From contig JAFZNK010000148.1 of the NCBI GenBank assembly GCA_017550965.1, positions 1 through 44,570 on the forward strand: 44,570 nt of DNA, written 5' to 3'. The notes under the pieces were generated by a model. That model did not search any database. It was not told where the DNA came from and saw nothing but the letters and a program-made list of their open reading frames with translations. Within the stretch, counting starts at the first letter, position 1, and each line of letters starts with the position of its first letter. This document shows positions 35,169 through 42,806 of the stretch, one piece after another. This DNA is from Thermoguttaceae bacterium. Its GTDB lineage: Bacteria > Planctomycetota > Planctomycetia > Pirellulales > Thermoguttaceae. The translations under genes and the position numbers were made by a program.

Positions 35169-35999
35169 TCAGATTTGAGAGCCTTCCGACGGACGCAGGA
35201 ACAAATTGCGAATTCGGGTCGCGGTTCGCGCGTATTGCGGATCCTGACTCATCTTCTTCCATTCCGGATGCTGTCCGAATTTGCCCCAGCCTTCGCGACG
35301 CGCTTCGTCGCTTTCAAAACTGAGCATATAGGTAATGTTAGGAACCCACGCTCCAAAAACGGCGGTTCCCATAAAGACGGGGTTCATGCCGCAACTTTTG
35401 AAGACGTCGAGTTCGCCCGATTCGAACATTTGCGCTTTTTTAAAGTTTCGCTCGTAATTGGGGGAATTGTAGGTGCGGAGTTGCAGCAATCGCTCGCTGT
35501 TTGAGTACGGAACGGAAATGCGAGGCTGACTCGCGACCGACTGCAGCAACGTCGCTTCCTCGTCGACATACTGCAAATCGTCCGAAACGTTGAATTGCTC
35601 GAACTCGTCGGCGACGCGTTGCTGAAGACTCAGAATCGCGTCGACGGAGGCGCTTTCCTGAACGACGAAAACCGCCGAGTCGAACTTGGCGGCGTCGTAT
35701 CCGCGATCGCCTTTCATAAGTTCCGTATCGACGTAAAAAACGCCGACCTTGTCAAATCCCAGTTTGTTGCGTTCCGGGATCAATTTCGCGTCGAAGGCTT
35801 TCAGAAGTTCGTCTCGTTTTTCGGTCGACTGAGCCGCGAACGTTTCCAAAAGAATGAAGCTCGGTTGATCTTCGGAAGGATTGGGAGTCGGTCGGTTCGG
35901 TCTTTTTGCGCCGGGAATCAAAAGGTCGGCTTTTGCCGTCTGAACCGCCGAAACTGCGCCTAGCGCCGCCGCCGCTTTTAGAAAATTACGTCGAAACAT
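35169..35999 (-). CDS. NIPSNAP family protein with Tat-like leader
   Basis: The 276-aa protein has an RRNFLKAAAALGAVSAVQTAKA leader. Two ferredoxin-like alpha-beta barrel halves follow: FILLETFAAQSTEKRDELLKAFDAKLIPERNKLG, then LLQLRTYNSPNYERNFKKAQMFESGELDVFKSCGMNPVFMGTAVFG...YMLSFESDEARREGWGKFGQHPEW. The second half matches the NIPSNAP domain. Exported NIPSNAP proteins are frequent in planctomycetes, with no settled function. AGGAGAG precedes the ATG. It is the first gene of the pair with the aldo-keto reductase. Confidence 0.87.
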   Translation of the reverse strand: MFRRNFLKAAAALGAVSAVQTAKADLLIPGAKRPNRPTPNPSEDQPSFILLETFAAQSTEKRDELLKAFDAKLIPERNKLGFDKVGVFYVDTELMKGDRGYDAAKFDSAVFVVQESASVDAILSLQQRVADEFEQFNVSDDLQYVDEEATLLQSVASQPRISVPYSNSERLLQLRTYNSPNYERNFKKAQMFESGELDVFKSCGMNPVFMGTAVFGAWVPNITYMLSFESDEARREGWGKFGQHPEWKKMSQDPQYARTATRIRNLFLRPSEGSQI

Positions 36000-36475
36000 T
36001 ATTCTCTCCTGTAATTGCTTTATGTGCTTTTTTGTTGTTTAGTCGTTCCTTTTTTTCGAGGAACTCGTTCTCGCGACGGCGAAAACGCAACGACCCGACC
36101 GTCGAAGGGAAAAACGTCGTCGCAGCGCGTTGAGACAGTTCCGAACAGGAACGAATCCAGAGAGCGCTCGCCGTCATTCTATCAAGCGTCAACGTCCTTT
36201 TCAAGCGCGCGCCGAAATTTTTGGCAAATTCTTTCAGCGTTCTTATGCGGTTTCGTCGAACAGAGCGTTAGTTTTGTCTTTGTTTCCGCTCTTTGTTTGT
36301 TCTTGTTCTGTTTTTAATCAGTTCCGGAGCTCGGGAAGTTGACGTCGGCGATTTTTCCATAAGTATTGATATTCCGGAGGATACCGGCATAACGGGTTTC
36401 GAGGAGGAAAAATCGTGGACGAACGAAAACTGAACCGTATTAAATCTTTTGACGTTTCTTGATCGTCTGCGTTCG
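36000..36475. other. Intergenic region with a possible truncated gene start
   Basis: No full gene is supported. At 36401-36407 GAGGAGG precedes a GTG (36415) that opens only 15 codons (VDERKLNRIKSFDVS) before TGA at 36460-36462, 13 nt from the end of the ATPase gene. This may be the surviving start of a gene cut off at this junction, or chance. Confidence 0.35.
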
Positions 36476-37729
36476 CTATAGGTCCATAACCTCCGGCTTT
36501 AACAAAAAGTCGAAGATATTCGTCGTCAATATTCCTTCGTCGTTGTACAGCGGAGCTAACGCGTTTTTTGTAACGACGATCTTTTTAAAACCGTCGCCGG
36601 TTTTGAGCAGCGCGCGTTGTTCCTGACTCTTTTTTTCTTCGTCTGGCATTGCAAAAGCCGACTGAATATAGTATCTCTTTGAGCCTTTATTGCAGACAAA
36701 ATCGATTTCGAGCGGTTTCCTGATTTTCTTTCCAGTTTTATCGACTTCGTTGACGGGGACGACGCCTACGTCGACGTTAAATCCCCTGACCTTTAACTCG
36801 TTAAACAGGACGTTTTCCATCGCGTGCGTCTCTTCAATTTGCCGAAAGTTCAGACGCGCGTTGCGAAGACCAAGGTCGGCGAAGTAATACTTTGACGGGG
36901 CGCCAATGTATTTCTTTCCTTTGATATCGTATCGCGACGCGCCGTCGATCAAAAAAGAATCGCAAAGACAGTCGATATATCGCTTAATAGTCGCTTGACT
37001 GATCGTCTTGTTCTTGACGCTCTTGAACGCCGCCGATAGTTTGCGCGGATTGGTCAGCGAGCCGATTCCGGACGACAGAATGTCTAAGAGTTCCTCTAAT
37101 TCCGCTTTGTTGCGAACGTTGTTGCGTCCGACGATATCCGCGATATACGTTTCCTCAAACAGGGATTTCAGAAAAGCGGATTTTTCGTCCGGAGTCTGAA
37201 ACGAAAAGATTAGCGGCAATCCCCCGTAGATCACGTAGTCGCGCCAACCGTCGTTCACGTCGCCGGAGTAGGCGCTCATATATTCGGCGAAAGTCAGAGG
37301 ATACGTTCGAACTTCGTCGCCGCGGCCGCGAAATTCGGTTATGATATCTTTCGAGAGAAACTTCGCATTGCTTCCGGTAACGTAGACATCGACGTTATTT
37401 CGGCGCGTCAAACTGTTTAGAATCGACTCGAAATCGTCCAGAAGCTGCACTTCGTCGAGCAGAACGTAATACGCGCCGTCGTCTTTGATCCGCTTTGTTA
37501 CGTATGGGAAAAACGCTTCCGGGTCTCGGTATTTTTTGTTTTCAAAGGAGTCGAACGCCATTTCAATCACATGGTCGTCCGGCGTCCCCTGATTGGACAA
37601 AAACTTTCGAAACAAATTGAAAAGCAGATACGATTTTCCGCATCGTCGAACGCCCGTGATTACTTTGATCAGTCCGTTGCGTCGCTTGGATATTAGCTTG
37701 TTCAGATAGACGTCCCTGCGTATTTCCAT
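36476..37729 (-). CDS. AAA ATPase with C-terminal DUF4143 (second copy of the family)
   Basis: From ATG 37729 it has 417 aa; the frame runs on to 37849, but that part covers the promoter region. Walker A GVRRCGKS is at 26-33, Walker B YYVLLDEVQ is near 90, and YVTGSNAKFLSKDIITEFRGRG follows. The DUF4143 half contains YDIKGKKYIGAPSKYYFADLGLRNARLNFRQ and a degenerate PD-(D/E)XK-like part (LEIDFVCNKGSKRYYIQSAF). It is homologous in layout to the gene at 10083 but clearly diverged. Its promoter sits exactly between two copies of a GCGGATTCCGC palindrome unrelated to those at the other ATPase genes. Confidence 0.88.
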   Translation of the reverse strand: MEIRRDVYLNKLISKRRNGLIKVITGVRRCGKSYLLFNLFRKFLSNQGTPDDHVIEMAFDSFENKKYRDPEAFFPYVTKRIKDDGAYYVLLDEVQLLDDFESILNSLTRRNNVDVYVTGSNAKFLSKDIITEFRGRGDEVRTYPLTFAEYMSAYSGDVNDGWRDYVIYGGLPLIFSFQTPDEKSAFLKSLFEETYIADIVGRNNVRNKAELEELLDILSSGIGSLTNPRKLSAAFKSVKNKTISQATIKRYIDCLCDSFLIDGASRYDIKGKKYIGAPSKYYFADLGLRNARLNFRQIEETHAMENVLFNELKVRGFNVDVGVVPVNEVDKTGKKIRKPLEIDFVCNKGSKRYYIQSAFAMPDEEKKSQEQRALLKTGDGFKKIVVTKNALAPLYNDEGILTTNIFDFLLKPEVMDL

Positions 37730-37748
37730 TGGTTTGCCTTTGTTTCTG

Positions 37749-37783
37749 CTGAATTTTTTTGCGGATTCCGCATTTTTGTTCAG
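37749..37783. repeat. GCGGATTCCGC palindrome, leader copy
   Basis: Inner arms TGCGGA/TCCGCA around a single T, and outer arms CTGAA/TTCAG. It lies between the -10 and the start codon on the minus strand and would form a hairpin in the leader RNA. Confidence 0.75.
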
Positions 37784-37787
37784 TAGT

Positions 37788-37816
37788 ATTATATGGGCGT
37801 TTGATAGGGCCGTCAA
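37788..37816 (-). promoter_or_regulatory. Sigma-70 promoter of the second AAA/DUF4143 gene
   Basis: Minus strand: TTGACG (37811-37816), 17-nt spacer, TATAAT (37788-37793). Palindromes lie immediately on both sides (37749-37783 and 37826-37858). Confidence 0.8.
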
Positions 37817-37825
37817 CGAGGCTAC

Positions 37826-37858
37826 TGAATATTTTTGCGGATTCCGCAAAAATATTCA
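37826..37858. repeat. GCGGATTCCGC palindrome, upstream copy
   Basis: A perfect 33-nt palindrome: 16-bp arms TGAATATTTTTGCGGA and complement around a single T at 37842. It lies 9 nt upstream of the -35. Confidence 0.88.
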
Positions 37859-37952
37859 ATAGCGCGACGTCGGAGCGATGCGTTCGTCGACGGACGCGCA
37901 CTGAAAACGGAGGCGTGTTTTCGTAGCGCGCTCCTTTTTTTCTGGAATCAAG

Positions 37953-37981
37953 TTGATTCTTGTCTTCCGTTGGTTTATCTT
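37953..37981 (+). promoter_or_regulatory. Candidate promoter of the first beta-helix gene
   Basis: TTGATT (37953-37958), 17-nt spacer, TATCTT (37976-37981), about 55 nt before the ATG at 38036. Confidence 0.5.
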
Positions 37982-38035
37982 TAGGACGTCGGCGGAGTCG
38001 ACGTCGACGTTGGAGTTTTACGACTGGAGATTGAG

Positions 38036-40180
38036 ATGAAACAGCGTTTGTTTTTTAAATTGTTTGCGTCGTCGGCGGTCGCGGCGTTTATGTCGATTTC
38101 TTTTGCGGTCGCGCAGGGCGCGGCGTTAAAGACGTTTTACGTCGCTCCCAACGGAAACGACGCCTGGACGGGCTCCTCCGCCGAAACGTCGGGATCCGAC
38201 GGGCCGTTCGCCACGCTTGAACGCGCTCGCGACGCGGTTCGCGAGTTCAAGAAGACGTTGAGCGCGGACGCGTCGGGCGAGATCGTCGTTTCGGTCGCGG
38301 CCGGCGTCTACGAATTGAACAAACAGTTCGAATTGACAGGCGACGATTCGGGATCCGAAAGCGTGACGGTTCGCTGGGAGTCGAACGTCGATTCGCCCGC
38401 GACGCTTGTCGGAGGCAAATATCTCGCGGGCGCAAAGAAACTCGACGACGCGTCGATTCTCGCGCGACTCAAAGAGGACGTTCGCGACAAGATTCTCGTT
38501 TTCGATCTTAAAGCCGACGGAATCGACGATTTGGGAACGCCCGACAAAGGGCCCGAACTGTTCTTCCAGGGGGAGGCGACGCGCGTCGCGCGCTATCCGA
38601 ACGACGGATTCATTAAGATAACGGAACTTCTTCGCGACGGAACCAACGAGACCGATATTCGCGGAACCAAAGGGATCAAAGAAGGCAAGTTCTTCTTCGC
38701 CGAAGACGAGCCGACGACGTGGGACGGCGAGTCGGAAATCTGGGTCGACGGGTACTGGTTCTGGGACTGGTCGAATCAGAAACACAAGGTCGTTTCAATC
38801 GACGCGGCGACGAAAATGATGACGCTCGCGGAGCCGTGGCACCATTACGGATATCGGGTCGGACAATGGTTTTACGCGTTCAACGTCCTTTGCGAACTCG
38901 ACGCGCCGGGCGAGTACTATATCGATCGCGAGAAGAACGCGCTGTATTTCTACCCGCAGAGCGAATCGTGGAGCGACGGCGATTTCCTCCTGACGCAAAC
39001 GCCGACGCTGCTTCGATTAAACGGCGTTTCCAACGTCGCGTGGTCTGGGTTCGACATGCTCGGCGCGCTGGGAACGGCGATTGTCGGCTCCGCCTGCAAT
39101 AACGTCGCGCTTGCCGACTTGAATATCTCCAACTGCGGAAGCGCGGGGATTTACGTCGAGGGCGTGAAGTGCGTCGTCTCCGGATGCGAGCTTTGGAATC
39201 TTGGCGGAAGCGGAATCACCGTCAGCGGCGGGGATCGCAACACGCTTACGCCCGGCGACAATCTTATGACGGAAAACTACGTTCACGACTACGGACGCGT
39301 GCAACGCATGTACGCGCCGGGTATTACGACCAACGGCGTCGGCAATCGGATCGCGCATAATCTGGTCGAAGACGCGCCGCATATGGGCATGGGGTTCGGC
39401 GGCAACGATATCGTCATTGAATACAACGAGATCGCGAACGTTTGTCAGGAATCGAACGACGCGGGGGCGATTTATACCGGGCGCAACTGGACGATGCGCG
39501 GCAACCTCCTGTACGGCAACTATATGCACGACATAACCGGATTCGAAGGGCGCGGGTGCGTCGGGATGTATCTTGACGACATGTTCTCGTCCGCGGCGAT
39601 GATTGGGAATTTGTACGTCAACGTAACGCGCGCGTCGTTTATCGGCGGCGGACGCGATTGCAAAATCCTCGACAACGTCTATGTCGACTGCAAGCCCGCG
39701 CTGCATATCGACGCGCGAGCGCTCGGATGGTGCGCCGACCATGCCGACGGCTGGATTCAGGAGGCGAAGGAGAAGGGCACGATTTCCGGAATCAAGTACA
39801 ATCAGCCGCCGTATTCCGAGCGATACCCCGAGCTTGCGTCGATTTTCGACGAAGGCAAGACTCCGAAAGCGCCCGAAGGGAACGTGATTAGCGGCAATAT
39901 CTGCATTGGCGGAACGTGGGACGTCAATAAGCAGGGACAATGGCAGGGCGATTCGGTGGAACCGGCGGCGCGTCCTTATCTTACGTTTGGCGACAATTAC
40001 GTCGGCGACGCGGGAACCGACCCCGGCTTTGTCGACGCCGCGCATGGCGACTATCGGCTTAAGTCCGACTCCGAGCTGATCGCCAAAGGGTATAAGTCGC
40101 TGCCCGACGAGCCGATGGGGCTTACGAGCGAGCGAATGCGCGCCAAAGCCGAAGCCGTTCGCGCTAAGAAAGCCAGGTAA
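38036..40180 (+). CDS. Secreted right-handed parallel beta-helix protein, copy 1 (714 aa)
   Basis: A signal peptide (KLFASSAVAAFMSISFAVAQGAA) is followed by the opening typical of pectate-lyase-like beta-helix proteins, TFYVAPNGNDAWTGSSAETSGSDGPFATLERARDAVRE. Later come many helix rungs with NxxI/DNxxV patterns (NVALADLNISNC, CVVSGCELWNLGGSGITVSGGDRN, IVIEYNEIANVCQESNDAGAIY, MIGNLYVNVTRASFIGGG). Proteins of this type bind or cleave polysaccharides outside the cell. No specific lyase or glycosidase family could be assigned, so enzyme activity is inferred. GGAG precedes the ATG. The neighbour at 40418 is a colinear paralogue of identical length. Confidence 0.82.
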   Translation: MKQRLFFKLFASSAVAAFMSISFAVAQGAALKTFYVAPNGNDAWTGSSAETSGSDGPFATLERARDAVREFKKTLSADASGEIVVSVAAGVYELNKQFELTGDDSGSESVTVRWESNVDSPATLVGGKYLAGAKKLDDASILARLKEDVRDKILVFDLKADGIDDLGTPDKGPELFFQGEATRVARYPNDGFIKITELLRDGTNETDIRGTKGIKEGKFFFAEDEPTTWDGESEIWVDGYWFWDWSNQKHKVVSIDAATKMMTLAEPWHHYGYRVGQWFYAFNVLCELDAPGEYYIDREKNALYFYPQSESWSDGDFLLTQTPTLLRLNGVSNVAWSGFDMLGALGTAIVGSACNNVALADLNISNCGSAGIYVEGVKCVVSGCELWNLGGSGITVSGGDRNTLTPGDNLMTENYVHDYGRVQRMYAPGITTNGVGNRIAHNLVEDAPHMGMGFGGNDIVIEYNEIANVCQESNDAGAIYTGRNWTMRGNLLYGNYMHDITGFEGRGCVGMYLDDMFSSAAMIGNLYVNVTRASFIGGGRDCKILDNVYVDCKPALHIDARALGWCADHADGWIQEAKEKGTISGIKYNQPPYSERYPELASIFDEGKTPKAPEGNVISGNICIGGTWDVNKQGQWQGDSVEPAARPYLTFGDNYVGDAGTDPGFVDAAHGDYRLKSDSELIAKGYKSLPDEPMGLTSERMRAKAEAVRAKKAR

Positions 40181-40189
40181 TCCGCGGTT

Positions 40190-40350
40190 CGACGGCGGCT
40201 CCCGTTGGTCGGTCCGAAGGCGGACGGCCGGTACGCGCTTCCGCGCGAAGTTGGAGTAACCGCTTCCGTTGGTCGGTCCGACGACGGACGGCCGGTACGC
40301 GCTTCCGCGCGGAGTTGGAGTAATCGCTCCCGTTGGTCGCTATTTGCATT
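40190..40350 (-). repeat. Three tandem GACCAACGGGAG-family repeats between the beta-helix genes
   Basis: In reverse orientation, GGCTCCCGTTGGTCGG (about 40198), GCTTCCGTTGGTCGG (about 40262) and GCTCCCGTTGGTCGC (about 40326) recur with a period of about 64 nt. The first two are followed by GGACGGCCGGTACGCGCTTCC and the GC hairpin GCGCTTCCGCGC. No T-tract makes a clear terminator. Confidence 0.75.
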
Positions 40351-40417
40351 ATTGTTCTAAGAAATTGTCGACCGTCGAATTGTTTTCTTCGGTCGACGTC
40401 AACAGGCGGAGACAAAG

Positions 40418-42562
40418 ATGAAACGTCGCTTATTTCGTCAGTTATTGACGCCGTCGTTAGTCGCGGCGTTTGCGTGGATCTCGTTTGCCGTCGCGCAAGG
40501 CGCGGCGCTGAAGACGTTTTACGTCGCTCCCGACGGAAACGACGCATGGTCGGGCGCTTCCGCCGAAGCGTCGGGTTCCGACGGGCCGTTCGCCACGCTC
40601 GAACGCGCGCGCGACGCGGTTCGCGAGTTTAAGAAAACGCTTAACGCGGACGCGTCGGGCGAGATCGTCGTTTCGGTCGCGTCCGGCGCTTACGTGTTGG
40701 ATCGGCCGTTCGAATTGACCGACGACGACTCCGGAACCGCAAGCGTGACGGTTCGTTGGGAATCGAACGTCGATTCGCCCGCGTCGCTTGTCGGCGGCCG
40801 CTATTTGACGGGCGCGAAGAAACTCGACGACGAGTCGATTCTTGCGCGGCTCAAAGAGGACGTTCGCGACAAGATTCTCGTTTTCGATCTCGACGCCAAC
40901 GGCGTAAGCGAGTTGGGAACGCCTGAAAAAGGCCCCGAGCTGTTCTTTAGGGGGGAGTCGACGCGTCTTGCGCGATATCCGAACGAAGGGTTCATTAATG
41001 TGGCGGAACTTGTTCACGACGGAACGGTCGAGATCGAAAGTCACGGAATCAAAGGGATTAAAGAAGGCAAGTTCTTCTTTGCCGACGACGAGCCGGCGAC
41101 GTGGGGCGACGAGTCGGAAGTCTGGGTCGACGGGTACTGGTTCTGGGACTGGTCGAATCAGAAACACAAGGTCGTTTCGATCGACGCGGGGGCGAAACAA
41201 ATGACGCTCGCGGAACCGTGGCACCATTACGGATATCGGGTCGGACAATGGTTTTACGCGTTCAACGTCCTTCGCGAACTCGACGCGCCGGGCGAGTACT
41301 ATATCGATCGCGAGAAGAAAACGCTGTATTTCTATCCGCCAGGCGAGTCCTGGAACGACGGCGATTTCTTTTTGACGCAAGCGACGTCGCTGCTGCGTTT
41401 AGACGGCGTTTCCAACGTCGCGTGGTCTGGGTTCGACATGTTCGGCGCGGTGGGAACGGGGATCGTCGTGTCCAAATGCCGCGACGTCGCGCTCGCCGAT
41501 TTGAACGTCTTCAATTGCGGATGGGACGGGATTGTCGTCGAAGGAACGAGATGTTCCGTTTCCGGATGCGAGCTTTGGAATCTCGGCTCCGGCGGCGTTA
41601 CGACAAACGGGGGCGATCGCAACGCGTTGATTCCGAGCGAAAACCTTGTCGTCGAGAATTATATCCACAATTACGGACGCGTTCGACGCATGTACGCCAC
41701 GGGAATTACGATCAACGACGTCGGCGCGCGGATCGCGCATAATCTTATCGAAGACGCGCCGCATATGGGCATGTATTTCAGCGGCAACGATATTACGATC
41801 GAATACAACGAGATTGCGAACGTCTGTCAGGAATCGAACGACGCGGGGGCGATTTACGCCGGACGCAACTGGACGATGCGCGGAAACGTCTTGCGCGGCA
41901 ACTATATGCACGACATAACCGGGTTCGAAGGGCGCGGGTGCGTCGGGATGTATCTTGACGATATGTTTTCGTCCGCGTCGATGGAAGGGAATTTATACGT
42001 CAACGTAACGCGCGCGTCGTTTATCGGCGGGGGGCGCGATTGCCGTATTGTCGACAACGTTTATATCGACTGCAAGCCCGCGCTGCATATCGACGCGCGA
42101 GCGCTCGGCTGGTGCGCCGATCATGCCGACGGCTGGATTCAGGAGGCGAAAGAGAAGGGCACGATCTCCGGAATCAAGTATGATCAGCCGCCGTATTCAG
42201 AGCGATATCCTGAACTTGCGTCGATTTTCGACGAAGGCAAGACCCCTAAAGCGCCCGAAGGAAACGTGATTAGCGGCAATATCTGCATTGGCGGAACGTG
42301 GGACGTCAATAAGCAGGGACAATGGCAGGGAGATTCGGTGGAACCGGCGGCTCGTCCGTATCTTACGTTTGGCGACAATTACGTCGGCGACGCGGGGACC
42401 GACCCCGGCTTTGTCGACGCCGCGCACGGCGACTATCGGCTCAAGCCCGATTCCGAACTGATCGCCAAGGGGTATAAGTCGCTGTCCGACGAACCGATGG
42501 GGCTTACGAGCGAGCGGATGCGCGCCAAAGCTGAAGTCGTTCGCGCGAAGAAAGCTAAGTGA
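40418..42562 (+). CDS. Secreted right-handed parallel beta-helix protein, copy 2 (714 aa)
   Basis: A tandem paralogue of the gene at 38036 with the same length and domain order: signal peptide ending near AVAQGAA, TFYVAPDGNDAWSGAS opening and beta-helix rungs. The last ~250 residues differ at few positions from copy 1. Between about residues 340 and 440 many substitutions accumulate: FNCGWDGIVVEGTRCSVSGC here against SNCGSAGIYVEGVKCVVSGC in copy 1. The exposed central rungs have therefore diverged while the C-terminus stayed almost the same, by selection or gene conversion. GGAG precedes the ATG. A terminator follows. Confidence 0.82.
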   Translation: MKRRLFRQLLTPSLVAAFAWISFAVAQGAALKTFYVAPDGNDAWSGASAEASGSDGPFATLERARDAVREFKKTLNADASGEIVVSVASGAYVLDRPFELTDDDSGTASVTVRWESNVDSPASLVGGRYLTGAKKLDDESILARLKEDVRDKILVFDLDANGVSELGTPEKGPELFFRGESTRLARYPNEGFINVAELVHDGTVEIESHGIKGIKEGKFFFADDEPATWGDESEVWVDGYWFWDWSNQKHKVVSIDAGAKQMTLAEPWHHYGYRVGQWFYAFNVLRELDAPGEYYIDREKKTLYFYPPGESWNDGDFFLTQATSLLRLDGVSNVAWSGFDMFGAVGTGIVVSKCRDVALADLNVFNCGWDGIVVEGTRCSVSGCELWNLGSGGVTTNGGDRNALIPSENLVVENYIHNYGRVRRMYATGITINDVGARIAHNLIEDAPHMGMYFSGNDITIEYNEIANVCQESNDAGAIYAGRNWTMRGNVLRGNYMHDITGFEGRGCVGMYLDDMFSSASMEGNLYVNVTRASFIGGGRDCRIVDNVYIDCKPALHIDARALGWCADHADGWIQEAKEKGTISGIKYDQPPYSERYPELASIFDEGKTPKAPEGNVISGNICIGGTWDVNKQGQWQGDSVEPAARPYLTFGDNYVGDAGTDPGFVDAAHGDYRLKPDSELIAKGYKSLSDEPMGLTSERMRAKAEVVRAKKAK

Positions 42563-42666
42563 TCCGGCTACGGACGGCCGAGCGTTTTGCCGCCGCAAGT
42601 TGCTCGTCGACGAGGATCAACGTCAACTTTTGCGACGATAAGAATTAAGAAGAGAATTTCCTTCCA

Positions 42667-42710
42667 AACAAGGGAACGCGGAAAATGATCGGAGCGTTCC
42701 CTTGTTTTTT
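42667..42710 (+). terminator. Rho-independent terminator of the second beta-helix gene
   Basis: A 13-bp perfect stem AACAAGGGAACGC (42667-42679) and complement (42694-42706) with a 14-nt loop, ending in TTTTTT. Confidence 0.9.
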
Positions 42711-42730
42711 GTCTCGGAACCGGGTAAAAT
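42702..42730 (+). promoter_or_regulatory. Candidate promoter of the serine hydrolase-NamZ gene
   Basis: TTGTTT (42702-42707), 17-nt spacer, TAAAAT (42725-42730). It overlaps the T-run of the preceding terminator. A second hairpin, ACCGCC/GGCGGT, followed by TTCGTTTTTT lies in the leader near 42748-42775 and could act as an attenuator. Confidence 0.45.
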
Positions 42731-42806
42731 AAGGCGCGTGTTTGGGACCGCCTTTTTAGGCGGTTCGTTTTTTCCCCTGTTGGCAACGTTCCCTAAAAGG
42801 AATACC

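Noticed and set aside
39017..40045. 342-aa minus-strand frame, with a similar one at 40457-41380
   Set aside because: Shadows of the two beta-helix genes. The duplication of the sense genes explains why similar antisense frames recur.
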